DNA of 64,000 nt, taken from Magnetovibrio sp. GTDB lineage: Bacteria > Pseudomonadota > Alphaproteobacteria > Rhodospirillales > Magnetovibrionaceae. Numbering within the stretch: the first letter of the stretch is position 1; each line of letters opens with the position of its first letter. Made by a program: the position numbers and the translations under genes. Below, piece after piece: positions 26,386-34,775 of the stretch. The stretch is taken from the NCBI RefSeq assembly GCF_036568125.1, contig NZ_DATCTF010000012.1:179404-243403 (forward strand), given 5' to 3'. The notes beneath the pieces were generated by a model that was not told where the DNA came from, made no database searches, and saw only the letters and a list, made by a program, of their open reading frames with translations.

Positions 26386-27537
26386 GTGAATAATCAATCA
26401 CCTAGCTATGCCGATCACAACGGAGACATCAGTTCGATTGCCGAACGGTGGCGTATCGTCGTTGATGAGGTAAAACAAGAATATCTAGCTGAAAATCAAC
26501 ACTATCCTTGGATTATTGGATTTAGTGGTGGCAAGGACAGCACCGTCGTCGCCCATGCCGTCTTTGAGGCGCTATTAGATATTCCACCTTCGAAGCGCAC
26601 ACGCCCCGTCTATATCGTATCAAATGATACTCTGGTCGAAAGCCCTCTTGTGATGGCCCACCTGAATAAGGTGAGCTCGCGAATTAAGGATGCAGCAGAA
26701 AGCCTGGAATTGCCAATTACTGTTGCTCGCACGACACCAGACCCGGACAAGACATTCTGGGTATTGCTAATCGGTAAGGGATACCCCAGCCCAAATATGA
26801 CAATGCGCTGGTGTACAGACCGCCTGAAAATCATGCCGACCAGCGGCTATATCAAGAAGTACGTTTCAGAAGCAGGAGCAGCTATCGTGGTCCTGGGGGT
26901 ACGTCGTGACGAGAGCCAAACACGTCAGCGCTCAATCGAAAAGTTTCGTAATCAGCGAGGAGGACGCTTAACAGAGCATGACAAGCTCCCAGGTGCGTAT
27001 GTCTATCGCCCCATTGTTGATTTATCACTTGATGACGTTTGGGAAATTCTAGGGTATTTTCCTGCGCCATGGGGTGGAACACATATAGATTTAATTAAAC
27101 TATATAGAGAATCTGAAGGTGGGGAGTGTCCTGTCGTGCTAAGTTCCGATGAAGCACCTGGTTGCGGAACATCAAGCAGCCGCTTCGGCTGTTGGACTTG
27201 CACGGTCGTGGAAAAAGACAAAAGCCTTCAAGGGTTTATTGATGCCGGCAACCACGAGTATTTGCCTCTTGTTGAATTTCGGGACTGGCTTCGAGAAATC
27301 CGCAATGACCCGTCTATGCGCCAAGCTATACGGAGGAACGGCAAGTTAACATTTGCCGCGTCGGGTAGGCATATCCCTGGTCCGTTTACAATTCAGGCTA
27401 GAAAATTAATCCTCGAAAGATTGTTGGATGTGCAAGAACGTTTTGGTGACAGGTTAATTACCGACGCAGAGATAAACTTGATCCACGAAAATTGGGCACA
27501 AGAACTTCAGAACGAGAAGGGGGTAGCAGATGGATGA
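26386..27537 (+). CDS. dndC: DNA phosphorothioation sulfurtransferase DndC
   Basis: DndC is a PP-loop, iron-sulfur enzyme that activates DNA for sulfur insertion. Visible motifs are the PP-loop GFSGGKDSTVV near residue 47, GYPSPNMTMRWCTDRLK, and the cysteine group CGTSSSRFGCWTCTVVEKDKS, the classic DndC signature, so the catalytic residues are intact. The start was set at the GTG at 26386 after a weak GAGA; the frame also opens at a TTG at 26320, which adds 22 residues with no family match. Its stop overlaps the next small gene by eight bases. DndA and DndB are not encoded nearby, so a host cysteine desulfurase would have to supply sulfur. Confidence 0.93.
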   Translation: MNNQSPSYADHNGDISSIAERWRIVVDEVKQEYLAENQHYPWIIGFSGGKDSTVVAHAVFEALLDIPPSKRTRPVYIVSNDTLVESPLVMAHLNKVSSRIKDAAESLELPITVARTTPDPDKTFWVLLIGKGYPSPNMTMRWCTDRLKIMPTSGYIKKYVSEAGAAIVVLGVRRDESQTRQRSIEKFRNQRGGRLTEHDKLPGAYVYRPIVDLSLDDVWEILGYFPAPWGGTHIDLIKLYRESEGGECPVVLSSDEAPGCGTSSSRFGCWTCTVVEKDKSLQGFIDAGNHEYLPLVEFRDWLREIRNDPSMRQAIRRNGKLTFAASGRHIPGPFTIQARKLILERLLDVQERFGDRLITDAEINLIHENWAQELQNEKGVADG

Positions 27538-27748
27538 CGAGGCCCTAGTTGATGACGGCTATCTTAGTGATTTGCCTCTATGGCAGGACGACGATGCACG
27601 AGCCATTTTAGAGAAGGTCTGTGCTGAGTTTGATGTTCCCGTGGATGTTATTACCGAGTTGGTGACTCTTCAGCGTGAGAAGCAGCATCAAGAGCGAGCA
27701 GCTGGAAGTTACGCTCGTATTGAAGAAATTATTGGACGGATCGACTGA
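27530..27748 (+). CDS. Small acidic protein associated with the dnd operon
   Basis: This 72-residue protein has an acidic N-terminus (MDDEALVDDGYLSD) and a helical body, AILEKVCAEFDVPVDVITELVTLQREKQHQ, ending in RIEEIIGRI. I recall small proteins of this kind annotated as DNA modification system-associated small proteins between dndC and dndD, but the match is by pattern and not certain. It overlaps dndC by eight bases and precedes the dndD start by 20 bases, so it is co-translated with both. The likely role is an adaptor; no catalytic residues are visible. Confidence 0.65.
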   Translation: MDDEALVDDGYLSDLPLWQDDDARAILEKVCAEFDVPVDVITELVTLQREKQHQERAAGSYARIEEIIGRID

Positions 27749-27767
27749 GCCATTAGGGGGAGCGTTC

Positions 27768-29840
27768 GTGTGGATTTCAAAGATTGAACTGGTTTGTTTT
27801 AAGTCATACCAGTCACAGGTATTCGAATTTCCAGAGCCAAAGAACAGCAAGAACATTGTTCTTGTGGGGGGAATGAATGGCTATGGCAAAACTTCAATTT
27901 TAGAAGCGTTGTATCTATGTCTTTACGGAAAAGATGCGATCGTCCATTTAGCGCGAGCAGGATTGAAGACGGACGAGAATCGCGGATATCCGACTTTTTT
28001 GGAGAAAGCGTTTAACGGCGAAGCCCGGCGCGAAGGTCGCGATACAATGATGGTTCGTGTAGAGATCAATAAAACACGGACCAAATCTGTCGATATAGCC
28101 AGAAAATGGTATTTCCGCTCGAATGGCACATGGGCCGTAGAGGAAGAGGCTGTTGTTCGCAACGTGGTACGCGGCGTACCTCAAACTCCAAAAGTTGATG
28201 GGCGTGGTGGATTTAATTTGTCAGAGATGTTGGACGAAGTTTTCGTCCCCGCTCACGTTGCGCCCTTTTTCTTTTTTGACGGTGAGGAAGTCAAAAAGCT
28301 CGCCGATCAGGGGCGCGTTGAGCAAGTCAAACAAGGCTTGGAAGGTTTACTCGGTGTTGTCCTTTTAAGAACCCTCGCTGACCGGCTTCGTAATTTCGAA
28401 AACAAAAAGCGGGGGGAGGTTGCATCTGTTGATGAGCAGAACCTCGCAAATCTGCTTGATACCCTTACGAACAATCAACACACATTAGAGCAGCTTAAGA
28501 AAAAGGAGGCGGAGGCTCAAGATGAGCAAACACGTCTAAAGGCTCAACGCGAGGCGTTAATTGAGCGGATTACTGCTGCTGGCGGTGGCGGCGGAGATAT
28601 CGCTAACGTCAAGGACCTCGTGGAGGAACGCGAACAGTTTCGTAACAAACTGAAAGAAAGCCAAAGGAAACTCGAGGAAGTTCTTGCTGGTCGCTTGCCA
28701 TTCCACCTCGTCTCTAAAGAACTCCTTGAAGCGTTCCGGCAACAGCTTGAAGCAGAAATTAAGTTATATGACTGGGAAGCGGATAAGCGGTCTTTGGAGC
28801 CGCGCAAACTTGAGTTTGAGAAAGCGTTTGTTGATGCGACAGCACCTGAAGTGGAGCCTCCACTGACTGGAGAACAGCTTACGGCAATTAAAGGGCGCAT
28901 TGAGGCCGCTTGGGCCAGCTTGTTTTATCCGCCTCCTGATGATTGTGCATCAGAGATTGTTCACACATACATGGACGACCGCCTTCGCCAGAAAGCAAAA
29001 AACTTTCTCGGCTCTTTGTCATTGGGACAGCAAGAGGTGCAGGACTTGCTCAGTGAGCAAAAGTCCGCATACCAAAGAATTGATGAGCTTGGACGAAAAA
29101 TCAGCAAGCTCGAGGGGATTGACCGTGATGGCACACTCACGGCTCTGAAAAACGAATTACAGAAGGCGCAAGACCGTATTGACCAATTGGCAGAGGATAA
29201 TCGTGCTGACGATAGAAAAATCCATGCCCTTGAAGCTCAAGTAACCTCACAAAAAGCTGAATATGAGCGAGAACGAAAAAAACTTGATGACTCAAGTCCA
29301 GCTCGTGCACAGCTCGAAAAATCTGAGCGTGTTCGAAAAGTCATTGATGCCGTTGTACCTGCACTCTTCCCTTTGAAGGTGAAGGCGCTAGGCTCTGCAA
29401 TGACAAAAGTTTACAAACAGCTTGCTCATAAGGACCAAGTGTCAAAGATAGAAATTAACGACGATGGTTCGACGTTGATTCTGGGCAAATCTGGCAAAGA
29501 AATCACGTTCGATCGTTCTGCGGGTGAAAATCAAATTTTCGCCACGGCATTGATTGCCGGACTGGCGAAGGTGTCTGGAGTACCGGCTCCAATGGTTGTG
29601 GATACGCCATTGGGTCGATTGGACAGCAAACATCGAGCTAACATCCTTAAATTTTGGACCGGTGATGTTGCTAGACAGGTAATTCTGCTATCTCAGGATG
29701 AAGAGATTGATCACAGTTTTTACGAGCAGATAGCTAACAGTGTTGGTAAAACATACCTCCTTGACCATGTGGATGTTGGTGATGGAATTGGCAGAACATC
29801 GGCCAGAGAAGGTCAGTATTTTGAGCGGGAAGATCGATGA
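27768..29840 (+). CDS. dndD: DNA phosphorothioation ATPase DndD
   Basis: DndD is an SMC/Rad50-like ATPase needed for phosphorothioate modification. From a GTG at 27768, with a strong GGGGGAG site, it has 690 residues. Walker A is GGMNGYGKTSILEAL (residues 35-42), followed by two coiled-coil stretches rich in Lys, Glu and Gln around residues 230-560. Near the C-terminus it has FDRSAGENQIFATALIAG, the signature/D-loop region, and MVVDTPLGRLDSKH, the Walker B/switch region. An upstream in-frame GTG (27675) lies inside the preceding gene and has no ribosome site. It ends in a four-base overlap with the next gene. Confidence 0.92.
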   Translation: MWISKIELVCFKSYQSQVFEFPEPKNSKNIVLVGGMNGYGKTSILEALYLCLYGKDAIVHLARAGLKTDENRGYPTFLEKAFNGEARREGRDTMMVRVEINKTRTKSVDIARKWYFRSNGTWAVEEEAVVRNVVRGVPQTPKVDGRGGFNLSEMLDEVFVPAHVAPFFFFDGEEVKKLADQGRVEQVKQGLEGLLGVVLLRTLADRLRNFENKKRGEVASVDEQNLANLLDTLTNNQHTLEQLKKKEAEAQDEQTRLKAQREALIERITAAGGGGGDIANVKDLVEEREQFRNKLKESQRKLEEVLAGRLPFHLVSKELLEAFRQQLEAEIKLYDWEADKRSLEPRKLEFEKAFVDATAPEVEPPLTGEQLTAIKGRIEAAWASLFYPPPDDCASEIVHTYMDDRLRQKAKNFLGSLSLGQQEVQDLLSEQKSAYQRIDELGRKISKLEGIDRDGTLTALKNELQKAQDRIDQLAEDNRADDRKIHALEAQVTSQKAEYERERKKLDDSSPARAQLEKSERVRKVIDAVVPALFPLKVKALGSAMTKVYKQLAHKDQVSKIEINDDGSTLILGKSGKEITFDRSAGENQIFATALIAGLAKVSGVPAPMVVDTPLGRLDSKHRANILKFWTGDVARQVILLSQDEEIDHSFYEQIANSVGKTYLLDHVDVGDGIGRTSAREGQYFEREDR

Positions 29841-31366
29841 GCGAGTTATCTATTCAGCAAATACTCAGTTCCCGCTATCGCACAAGCCAAGTTGCCGACC
29901 GACACACGGTAACACTTATGGAAGGCCTAGGCCTGTCCACAAAGGCTAATGTGGCACGCCTGTGCATTGGTCGTTCTTTGGCAATGGGCCCACTGTTAGA
30001 AGAGGGCATTGACGCGAAGGGGCTAGAAATCCCTGCCGCCTCTCTTTTCACGCAAGAGGATATTGGGGTGTGGGTTGGAATGGTCGTAACGCATGCTCAG
30101 ATGAATAATGCGTCTCCAATCGAAACTATGGATTCGTTCCGTGCTGCTGTCCGAATGCACTGGCACAGAGGTGCCCAATTAATGATGGACGATTGGAGAG
30201 CGAATGATGAGGACTTTGACAGGTTTTTGGAAACCCTGATTAATCGACGGGCAGAGCTGCCAACCTCTGCCAAAACGCCAAAAGGTAATGATGAAGAAGC
30301 AACTGGCGAACAGGAGAAGCCGAAAGATGTGTCTGCTGAACTAGTAAAAGCTTTAGCTGATATTGGTGTAACGGCAGACGTCAAAGGTTTCACTCATGGT
30401 CCGCGAGTTACTCGCTATAGAGTGTTTTTGTCAGATGTAAATCACCTCCCTAAACTCCAAAGGGGAATGGATCGTTTAAGCCTTGTATTGGGACTTCAAG
30501 GGGCAATACCTACGGTTACCCTGGGAGACGAGGCAAGATTAGTATTTTTAGATATTCCGCGTCTGAAGGCTACTTGGGAAACGGTCCCATTTGCAAAATT
30601 GCGTGAATGGACCAGTGCTAAGGCTTCTGACCCCGACGAACTACACGTCTTCCCCGGCGTTGATATTTTGGGTGCCCCCTTCTCGTTGAATCTCGCAAGT
30701 AGCCTGAGCCCTCATCTTTTGGTCGGTGGAGCAACTGGCCAGGGAAAAAGTGTTTGTCTGCATGCACTCATCCTCTCTCTTATGATGCAACACACTCCGG
30801 CAAGCATGAGGGTTGCGTTGATTGATCCAAAGCGGGTCGAATTTTCTGTTTACGAAGGGAACGAGTATCTGTGGGGTGATGACGTCGCATTGGGAATTGG
30901 CCCAGCGCGGGAACGCCTTCTTGACCTTGTGTCGGAGATGGATAGTCGTTATGAAACGTTCCGCGAAATTGGGGTGACCAACATTATCGAAGCCCGAGCA
31001 AAAGGCGTAAAGCTGCCTTTCATCGTTGCTTTTATAGAAGAACTCGCGGACTTGGTTATCCAAGATAGAGACCTAGAAACTCAGATTGTGCGTCTTGCGC
31101 AGTTGGCGCGTGCTGCAGGGATTCACCTTGTTCTCGCCACTCAACGTCCGGATGCTAAAACTTTCAGCGGCTTAGTCAGAAGCAATATCCCGGCTAGAAT
31201 TGCGCTCAAAGTCCAAAAGAGCTCTGAGTCCTCAATTATTCTCGACGAAACAGGTGCTGAATCTCTGTTGGGAGAGGGGGATATGCTGGTGAAAATCACA
31301 GGCGATCCAGTTCGGGTCCACGGTGTTTACGTGCGCCGGAGAGAGATCGAGAGCTTTCTGAGCTAA
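29837..31366 (+). CDS. DndE domain fused to FtsK/SpoIIIE-type DNA translocase
   Basis: This 509-residue protein shares an ATGA overlap with dndD. Residues 1-140 look like DndE: TLMEGLGLSTKANVARLCIGRSL, then GLEIPAASLF and a helical end with H..RGAQLM..D. Residues about 175 to the end are an FtsK motor: THGPRVTRYRVFL (alpha/beta domain), the GGATGQGKSVCLHALIL P-loop, IVAFIEELADLV (Walker B), LARAAGIHLVLATQRPDAKT and GAESLLGEGDML. The gamma DNA-reading domain is missing. DndE normally binds nicked DNA as a separate protein, and its fusion to a translocase replaces the usual restriction genes dndFGH. I infer a DNA-pumping restriction or modification step. Confidence 0.82.
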   Translation: MSELSIQQILSSRYRTSQVADRHTVTLMEGLGLSTKANVARLCIGRSLAMGPLLEEGIDAKGLEIPAASLFTQEDIGVWVGMVVTHAQMNNASPIETMDSFRAAVRMHWHRGAQLMMDDWRANDEDFDRFLETLINRRAELPTSAKTPKGNDEEATGEQEKPKDVSAELVKALADIGVTADVKGFTHGPRVTRYRVFLSDVNHLPKLQRGMDRLSLVLGLQGAIPTVTLGDEARLVFLDIPRLKATWETVPFAKLREWTSAKASDPDELHVFPGVDILGAPFSLNLASSLSPHLLVGGATGQGKSVCLHALILSLMMQHTPASMRVALIDPKRVEFSVYEGNEYLWGDDVALGIGPARERLLDLVSEMDSRYETFREIGVTNIIEARAKGVKLPFIVAFIEELADLVIQDRDLETQIVRLAQLARAAGIHLVLATQRPDAKTFSGLVRSNIPARIALKVQKSSESSIILDETGAESLLGEGDMLVKITGDPVRVHGVYVRRREIESFLS

Positions 31367-31419
31367 CAACAAGTATATAGACTGCTGCAGCTCTCTTCAG
31401 TTGTTAACGAACCTCGGGG

Positions 31420-32787
31420 TTATCGGAGTAGATCAACAAACTCCCTGATTTCCGCCAGCATCCCGTCTTGGGCGCGCGGATCACCTTTAATCTCGTCTAA
31501 CTCCCCATACGCGCTTGTAACGGTAACCCAAGGCACATCGCCCTCGGCATGAAACCGCTTCTTTCGCCATGCGTCATGACCCTGGCGCGTTTCGGCTGTG
31601 AGGGCGTCCGGGTGTTCGAGATAGATCAGGCGTTCGCCCAGTTCCCGCAAACGGGCATCCTGGATACGTGAGACGATGGCCGGGCGATCTGCCCATGGGG
31701 CGGCGTGAAACTGCTCCATAAGTGCGTTATCGGCGGCGCTGGGAAAACCCTCAAAAATTCGTTGCTCCACATACGCTGGCGCTTCTCTTTCCGGGTAGCG
31801 GGTGGCGACGGCCCCCGCCACGTTACGGGCGAAGGTCGGATGTTCACGCACGGCACGCACCTTATCCATCAATTGATCCATCGTCTGACCGTGCCCCGCC
31901 ACCCCCGGATGGCTGAGTGTATGCGGAGTGACGATGGGGCTTTGGTTGGCCTTGATGATGCGGATGGGGCGCGGGCTGATGCGGAGCAGTGAGCTCATAT
32001 CCTTTTCGGACGTATCCAGGTACGGGGTCGGGTCGTGGGACAGGTCGAACACGGCGACCTCAGACGGATTGTCGGGATTGGCCGCGATCTTGGTGGCGAG
32101 GATCGAGGGCTGGCCGAACATCATCTCGGACGAACAGAACACGTCCTCATCCAACGCTGCAAGCGCACCTTGCTTGGAACTCGTGCGCCTCATCGCTTCC
32201 CACACTGCCGGGGCGCGATCCCGGATTAACCGCGCCAGGTCCAGTGTGGCCTGGGTATCGGAAAGTGCCTCATGCGCGTCCAGGTGCGTCAGCCCGTTGG
32301 TCGGGGCCAGAAGCTCCAGCTTGAAACTCGGCTTACCCTTGTCGTTCAACGGCACCTGCAATACATCCGGTGCGTACTGCGAGGCAGCATGGGCCAGCTT
32401 AAGCACGTCCATGCGCATGTTGCCGCCGGTGTTGGTCAAGTAGGTGGGGTTGAGCGTCTGGTAGAAGGCCTGGCGCAGCATCCCCTCGTCATAGCTGATG
32501 GAGTTGTAGCCGACGATCACGGCAGGAGCGTAGCGCTCGATCAGGGCGCGGATTTCCCGGATCATCTCGTAGTGCGACAGGTTCGCCCCTGCAATGTCGG
32601 ACGGACGAACACCGGTGATCACCAACGCTCCCGGCGACGGAATGACGTGGGGCTGGAGACGGCAGCGTAGATTTATTTCTTCGATTGGATTGAGGTCATC
32701 ATCCGTCACGATCCCGGCGAACTGGAGGATTTGGTCGAACCCAGCCGCCAGCCCCGTGGTTTCCGTGTCGTAGAAGATGAATGCCAT
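31420..32787 (-). CDS. Exonuclease I-like 3'-5' DNA exonuclease
   Basis: This 455-residue protein starts MAFIFYDTETTGL, the DEDD exonuclease motif I. Motif II is VGYNSISYDEGMLRQAFY, and motif III is HEALSDTQATLDLARLI, as in SbcB/ExoI. Later residues (RISPRPIRIIKANQSPIV, YLEHPDAL) match the ExoI C-terminal SH3-like and helical regions. It degrades single-stranded DNA. The gene is GC-rich, unlike the convergent dnd operon beside it. Its start lies four bases after the stop of the 152-residue gene, so it is the last gene of a three-gene operon with a predicted nuclease. Confidence 0.85.
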   Translation of the reverse strand: MAFIFYDTETTGLAAGFDQILQFAGIVTDDDLNPIEEINLRCRLQPHVIPSPGALVITGVRPSDIAGANLSHYEMIREIRALIERYAPAVIVGYNSISYDEGMLRQAFYQTLNPTYLTNTGGNMRMDVLKLAHAASQYAPDVLQVPLNDKGKPSFKLELLAPTNGLTHLDAHEALSDTQATLDLARLIRDRAPAVWEAMRRTSSKQGALAALDEDVFCSSEMMFGQPSILATKIAANPDNPSEVAVFDLSHDPTPYLDTSEKDMSSLLRISPRPIRIIKANQSPIVTPHTLSHPGVAGHGQTMDQLMDKVRAVREHPTFARNVAGAVATRYPEREAPAYVEQRIFEGFPSAADNALMEQFHAAPWADRPAIVSRIQDARLRELGERLIYLEHPDALTAETRQGHDAWRKKRFHAEGDVPWVTVTSAYGELDEIKGDPRAQDGMLAEIREFVDLLR

Positions 32788-32790
32788 TGG

Positions 32791-33249
32791 CTATCCGATT
32801 TTGCGATCCCATAGCTTGGCCGAGCGCGCCACGCATCCATCTGGCAACGTGACCCGCCGACCGGTGTCATGATAGCCCATCTCCCGCATCAGGTCGGCCA
32901 CAAATCCTCCCGCCGTATGGGTAGTCATGTTGTGCTTTCCATAACGGTCCCTGAGCTTTCCAGCGATCATGGGGTCGATGACCGCCATGGGGGCGATGCC
33001 TTGTGCGACTGCCTTGGCCGCAGCAGCGTGCGCTTCATCTGAAAAAACTATCCGGTGCATTTCCACGACAAGGGGATCGTCCATACCCACGCATGTGCCA
33101 TCATCAAGCGCCAAGCCCAAGTCTAAGATCATCTGCATCAAGGCCCCGGCTGCCGGTGATCCTGCTTTCTCGGCGTTTTCGTACAGACGGGCCCGTTCCC
33201 TGGGAGTGAGGGCCTTGAGCCTTTCCGGTGTCCAATCCTTAGCCATCAT
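32791..33249 (-). CDS. Hypothetical protein, 152 aa, linked to nuclease operon
   Basis: I do not recognise this protein. The start at the tandem ATGs (33249/33246) was chosen because the longer frame would overlap far into the upstream gene. It is helical, begins DWTPERLKALTPRERARLYENAEKAG, and has a basic C-terminus. It overlaps the end of the predicted PD-(D/E)XK gene by 11 bases and is followed by exonuclease after three bases. The position suggests an accessory of a nuclease-based defence unit. Confidence 0.65.
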   Translation of the reverse strand: MMAKDWTPERLKALTPRERARLYENAEKAGSPAAGALMQMILDLGLALDDGTCVGMDDPLVVEMHRIVFSDEAHAAAAKAVAQGIAPMAVIDPMIAGKLRDRYGKHNMTTHTAGGFVADLMREMGYHDTGRRVTLPDGCVARSAKLWDRKIG

Positions 33250-34417
33250 GAGCCTCGTTCGTAGTTTCCTGAAGAATACGGCCTTGATGGCGCTCCATCG
33301 CGTCAACCCAGCCATCCAGCCGATCCACCAAGTTCTCGATCCGTGGACCATGGCCATCGACCTTTACGTACATGGAGCCACTGGCGGACTGGGTGATTTC
33401 TCCCTGAAAGAGTTCCGCCAAGTCTTCCACGTATTTCCGAGCGATCCTACCGCTCATATCCGTCCAAACCTGGCCGTTGCGGGTGATGAAGCCCATGTTG
33501 ATGGTTTTGCCGGAAGGACTGTCCCACTTGAAGTTCAGGGACCTACGAAACTCGGGATAAACGCCGATGGACGCACACTTGGCGATGAAATTCTTGAGCA
33601 CAGCGGGCAGGTCTGGGGTGCGTTGCCGGATGGCCTCAAAGAATTGCTCCGAGGATATGGACTGAGGAGCGGCCGCTGTCGTCGTTACCATGGCGGGCGA
33701 CAGAAACTCGCTCCTCTGGTCGTCAATACGCACGATCCCACGCTCAATCATGCAGGTTTTGGCCAAAGTCCGCGGAACCACCATAAGATCGTCCGTCGCT
33801 GCCCCCTGAAACACCGCCAGCTCCACCAAGGCGAAGGTAAAATGAAAGCCCGCGTGGGACTGAAGACCGCCAACCAGTTCCTCTGCGTCCGAACGGATGC
33901 CATTCCCGGCCACCAGAACCACAATCCGCCCGTTCTTGAGATTGGTGTTCACCGCATCTACGAATGCGGCCTCATCCAGGGTGTCCGCATCGGGGAACAG
34001 GTCATAGAGACGGGCTGGCTTCTCCGCTCTGTCGAAATCGGATTTCAGCACCGCCCCTTCCAGGTCCGCATACGTCATACCGAACAGGCTGGAAGTGTAA
34101 TCCAACGCCTGGGCCACGACCTCGCGCCGGGCTTGGGGATTGCGGAACAGTTTGACCTCGACAATGACAATGTCGCCTTCGGTGGTCATCAGCAGGTTAT
34201 CGAGCAGGCCGCTTTTCAGCGGCAGTTCCATGCACACCGGCACCAGAGCGGGCAAGCCCGGTTCAATCTGATCCATGGGTAGGCATGTGGGGTGACGGTG
34301 AATGAGACGCTGAAGCCACTGCTCATCATGGCGACCAACTCGACCGCCGATTTCTATCGTCTCCAGAGGCCGGGATGTCTTCCCCGTCACCAGGACAGGT
34401 GTTCCTTCGGCTCTCAT
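33239..34417 (-). CDS. Predicted PD-(D/E)XK nuclease family protein
   Basis: This protein starts at the ATG at 34417 after a G-rich site and has 392 residues. The central motif GLLDNLLMTTEGDIVIVEVKLFRNPQARREVVAQALDY fits a PD-(D/E)XK core: an Asp after a strand (LLDNL), E-x-K in IVEVK and a helix with a conserved Gln/Asp. The remainder contains beta-rich segments such as FHFTFALVELAVF and a C-terminal region similar to DUF4268-like ends, though I am unsure of that. It leads the operon with the 152-residue and ExoI genes. A DNA-degrading defence role is inferred from the context. Confidence 0.65.
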   Translation of the reverse strand: MRAEGTPVLVTGKTSRPLETIEIGGRVGRHDEQWLQRLIHRHPTCLPMDQIEPGLPALVPVCMELPLKSGLLDNLLMTTEGDIVIVEVKLFRNPQARREVVAQALDYTSSLFGMTYADLEGAVLKSDFDRAEKPARLYDLFPDADTLDEAAFVDAVNTNLKNGRIVVLVAGNGIRSDAEELVGGLQSHAGFHFTFALVELAVFQGAATDDLMVVPRTLAKTCMIERGIVRIDDQRSEFLSPAMVTTTAAAPQSISSEQFFEAIRQRTPDLPAVLKNFIAKCASIGVYPEFRRSLNFKWDSPSGKTINMGFITRNGQVWTDMSGRIARKYVEDLAELFQGEITQSASGSMYVKVDGHGPRIENLVDRLDGWVDAMERHQGRILQETTNEAHDG

Positions 34418-34493
34418 CAGTCCCCCCCGGAAATCAGAGCTTGCGGTACGCCCCCGCAAGGTGATCTCGTCCTGATCTCAGGTGATCGGGGAG

Positions 34494-34627
34494 TTTACAA
34501 ACCGTAGCAAGACGGCCCCTGTGACCTTTAGTTCGGAGAACCTGGACATACGTCACAGGCTCCCCGACCATAAGAGGTCAGGGGTGATTTTGCGGTCTCA
34601 CCAGACCGCTTGCTACGAGGTTGTAAA
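34494..34627. ncRNA. Predicted structured RNA with closing stem and three hairpins
   Basis: The spacer of about 360 bases between the nuclease operon and the nucleotidyltransferase gene contains a nested set of complementary segments. The outer stem is TTTACAA (34494-34500) with TTGTAAA (34621-34627), plus CGTAGCAAG (34503-34511) with CTTGCTACG (34609-34617). Inside are three hairpins: CCTGTGAC/GTCACAGG (34518-34525 and 34552-34559), CCCCGACC/GGTC-A-GGGG (34562-34584) and GCGGTCT/AGACCGC (34592-34598 and 34603-34609). The outer stem shares base 34609 with the last hairpin. Either strand could fold. A transcribed RNA cannot be shown from sequence alone; a DNA hairpin site is the alternative. 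Confidence 0.45.
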
Positions 34628-34775
34628 GCCCCAGAACAGCGCGTACTGCTCCGCGGGCGAGGTTACTGCTTTCGGTAGTGTTTGTCTATCTTGAGAACAT
34701 CTAGCTAGACGGCTAAACAGCGAATACCTTTGCAGATACGCATTTAACGGCAATGCCTTTGCCAGTATATTCGAT

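Noticed and set aside
31364..31406. Possible terminator TAACAAC/GTTGTTA after the dnd operon
   Set aside because: The stem is short and AT-rich with a long loop and no T-run. It is not convincing.
34494..34627. Retron msr/msd RNA
   Set aside because: The outer stem is reminiscent of retron a1/a2 repeats, but the RT gene is about 5 kb away with other operons between. Conserved msr features were not recognised.
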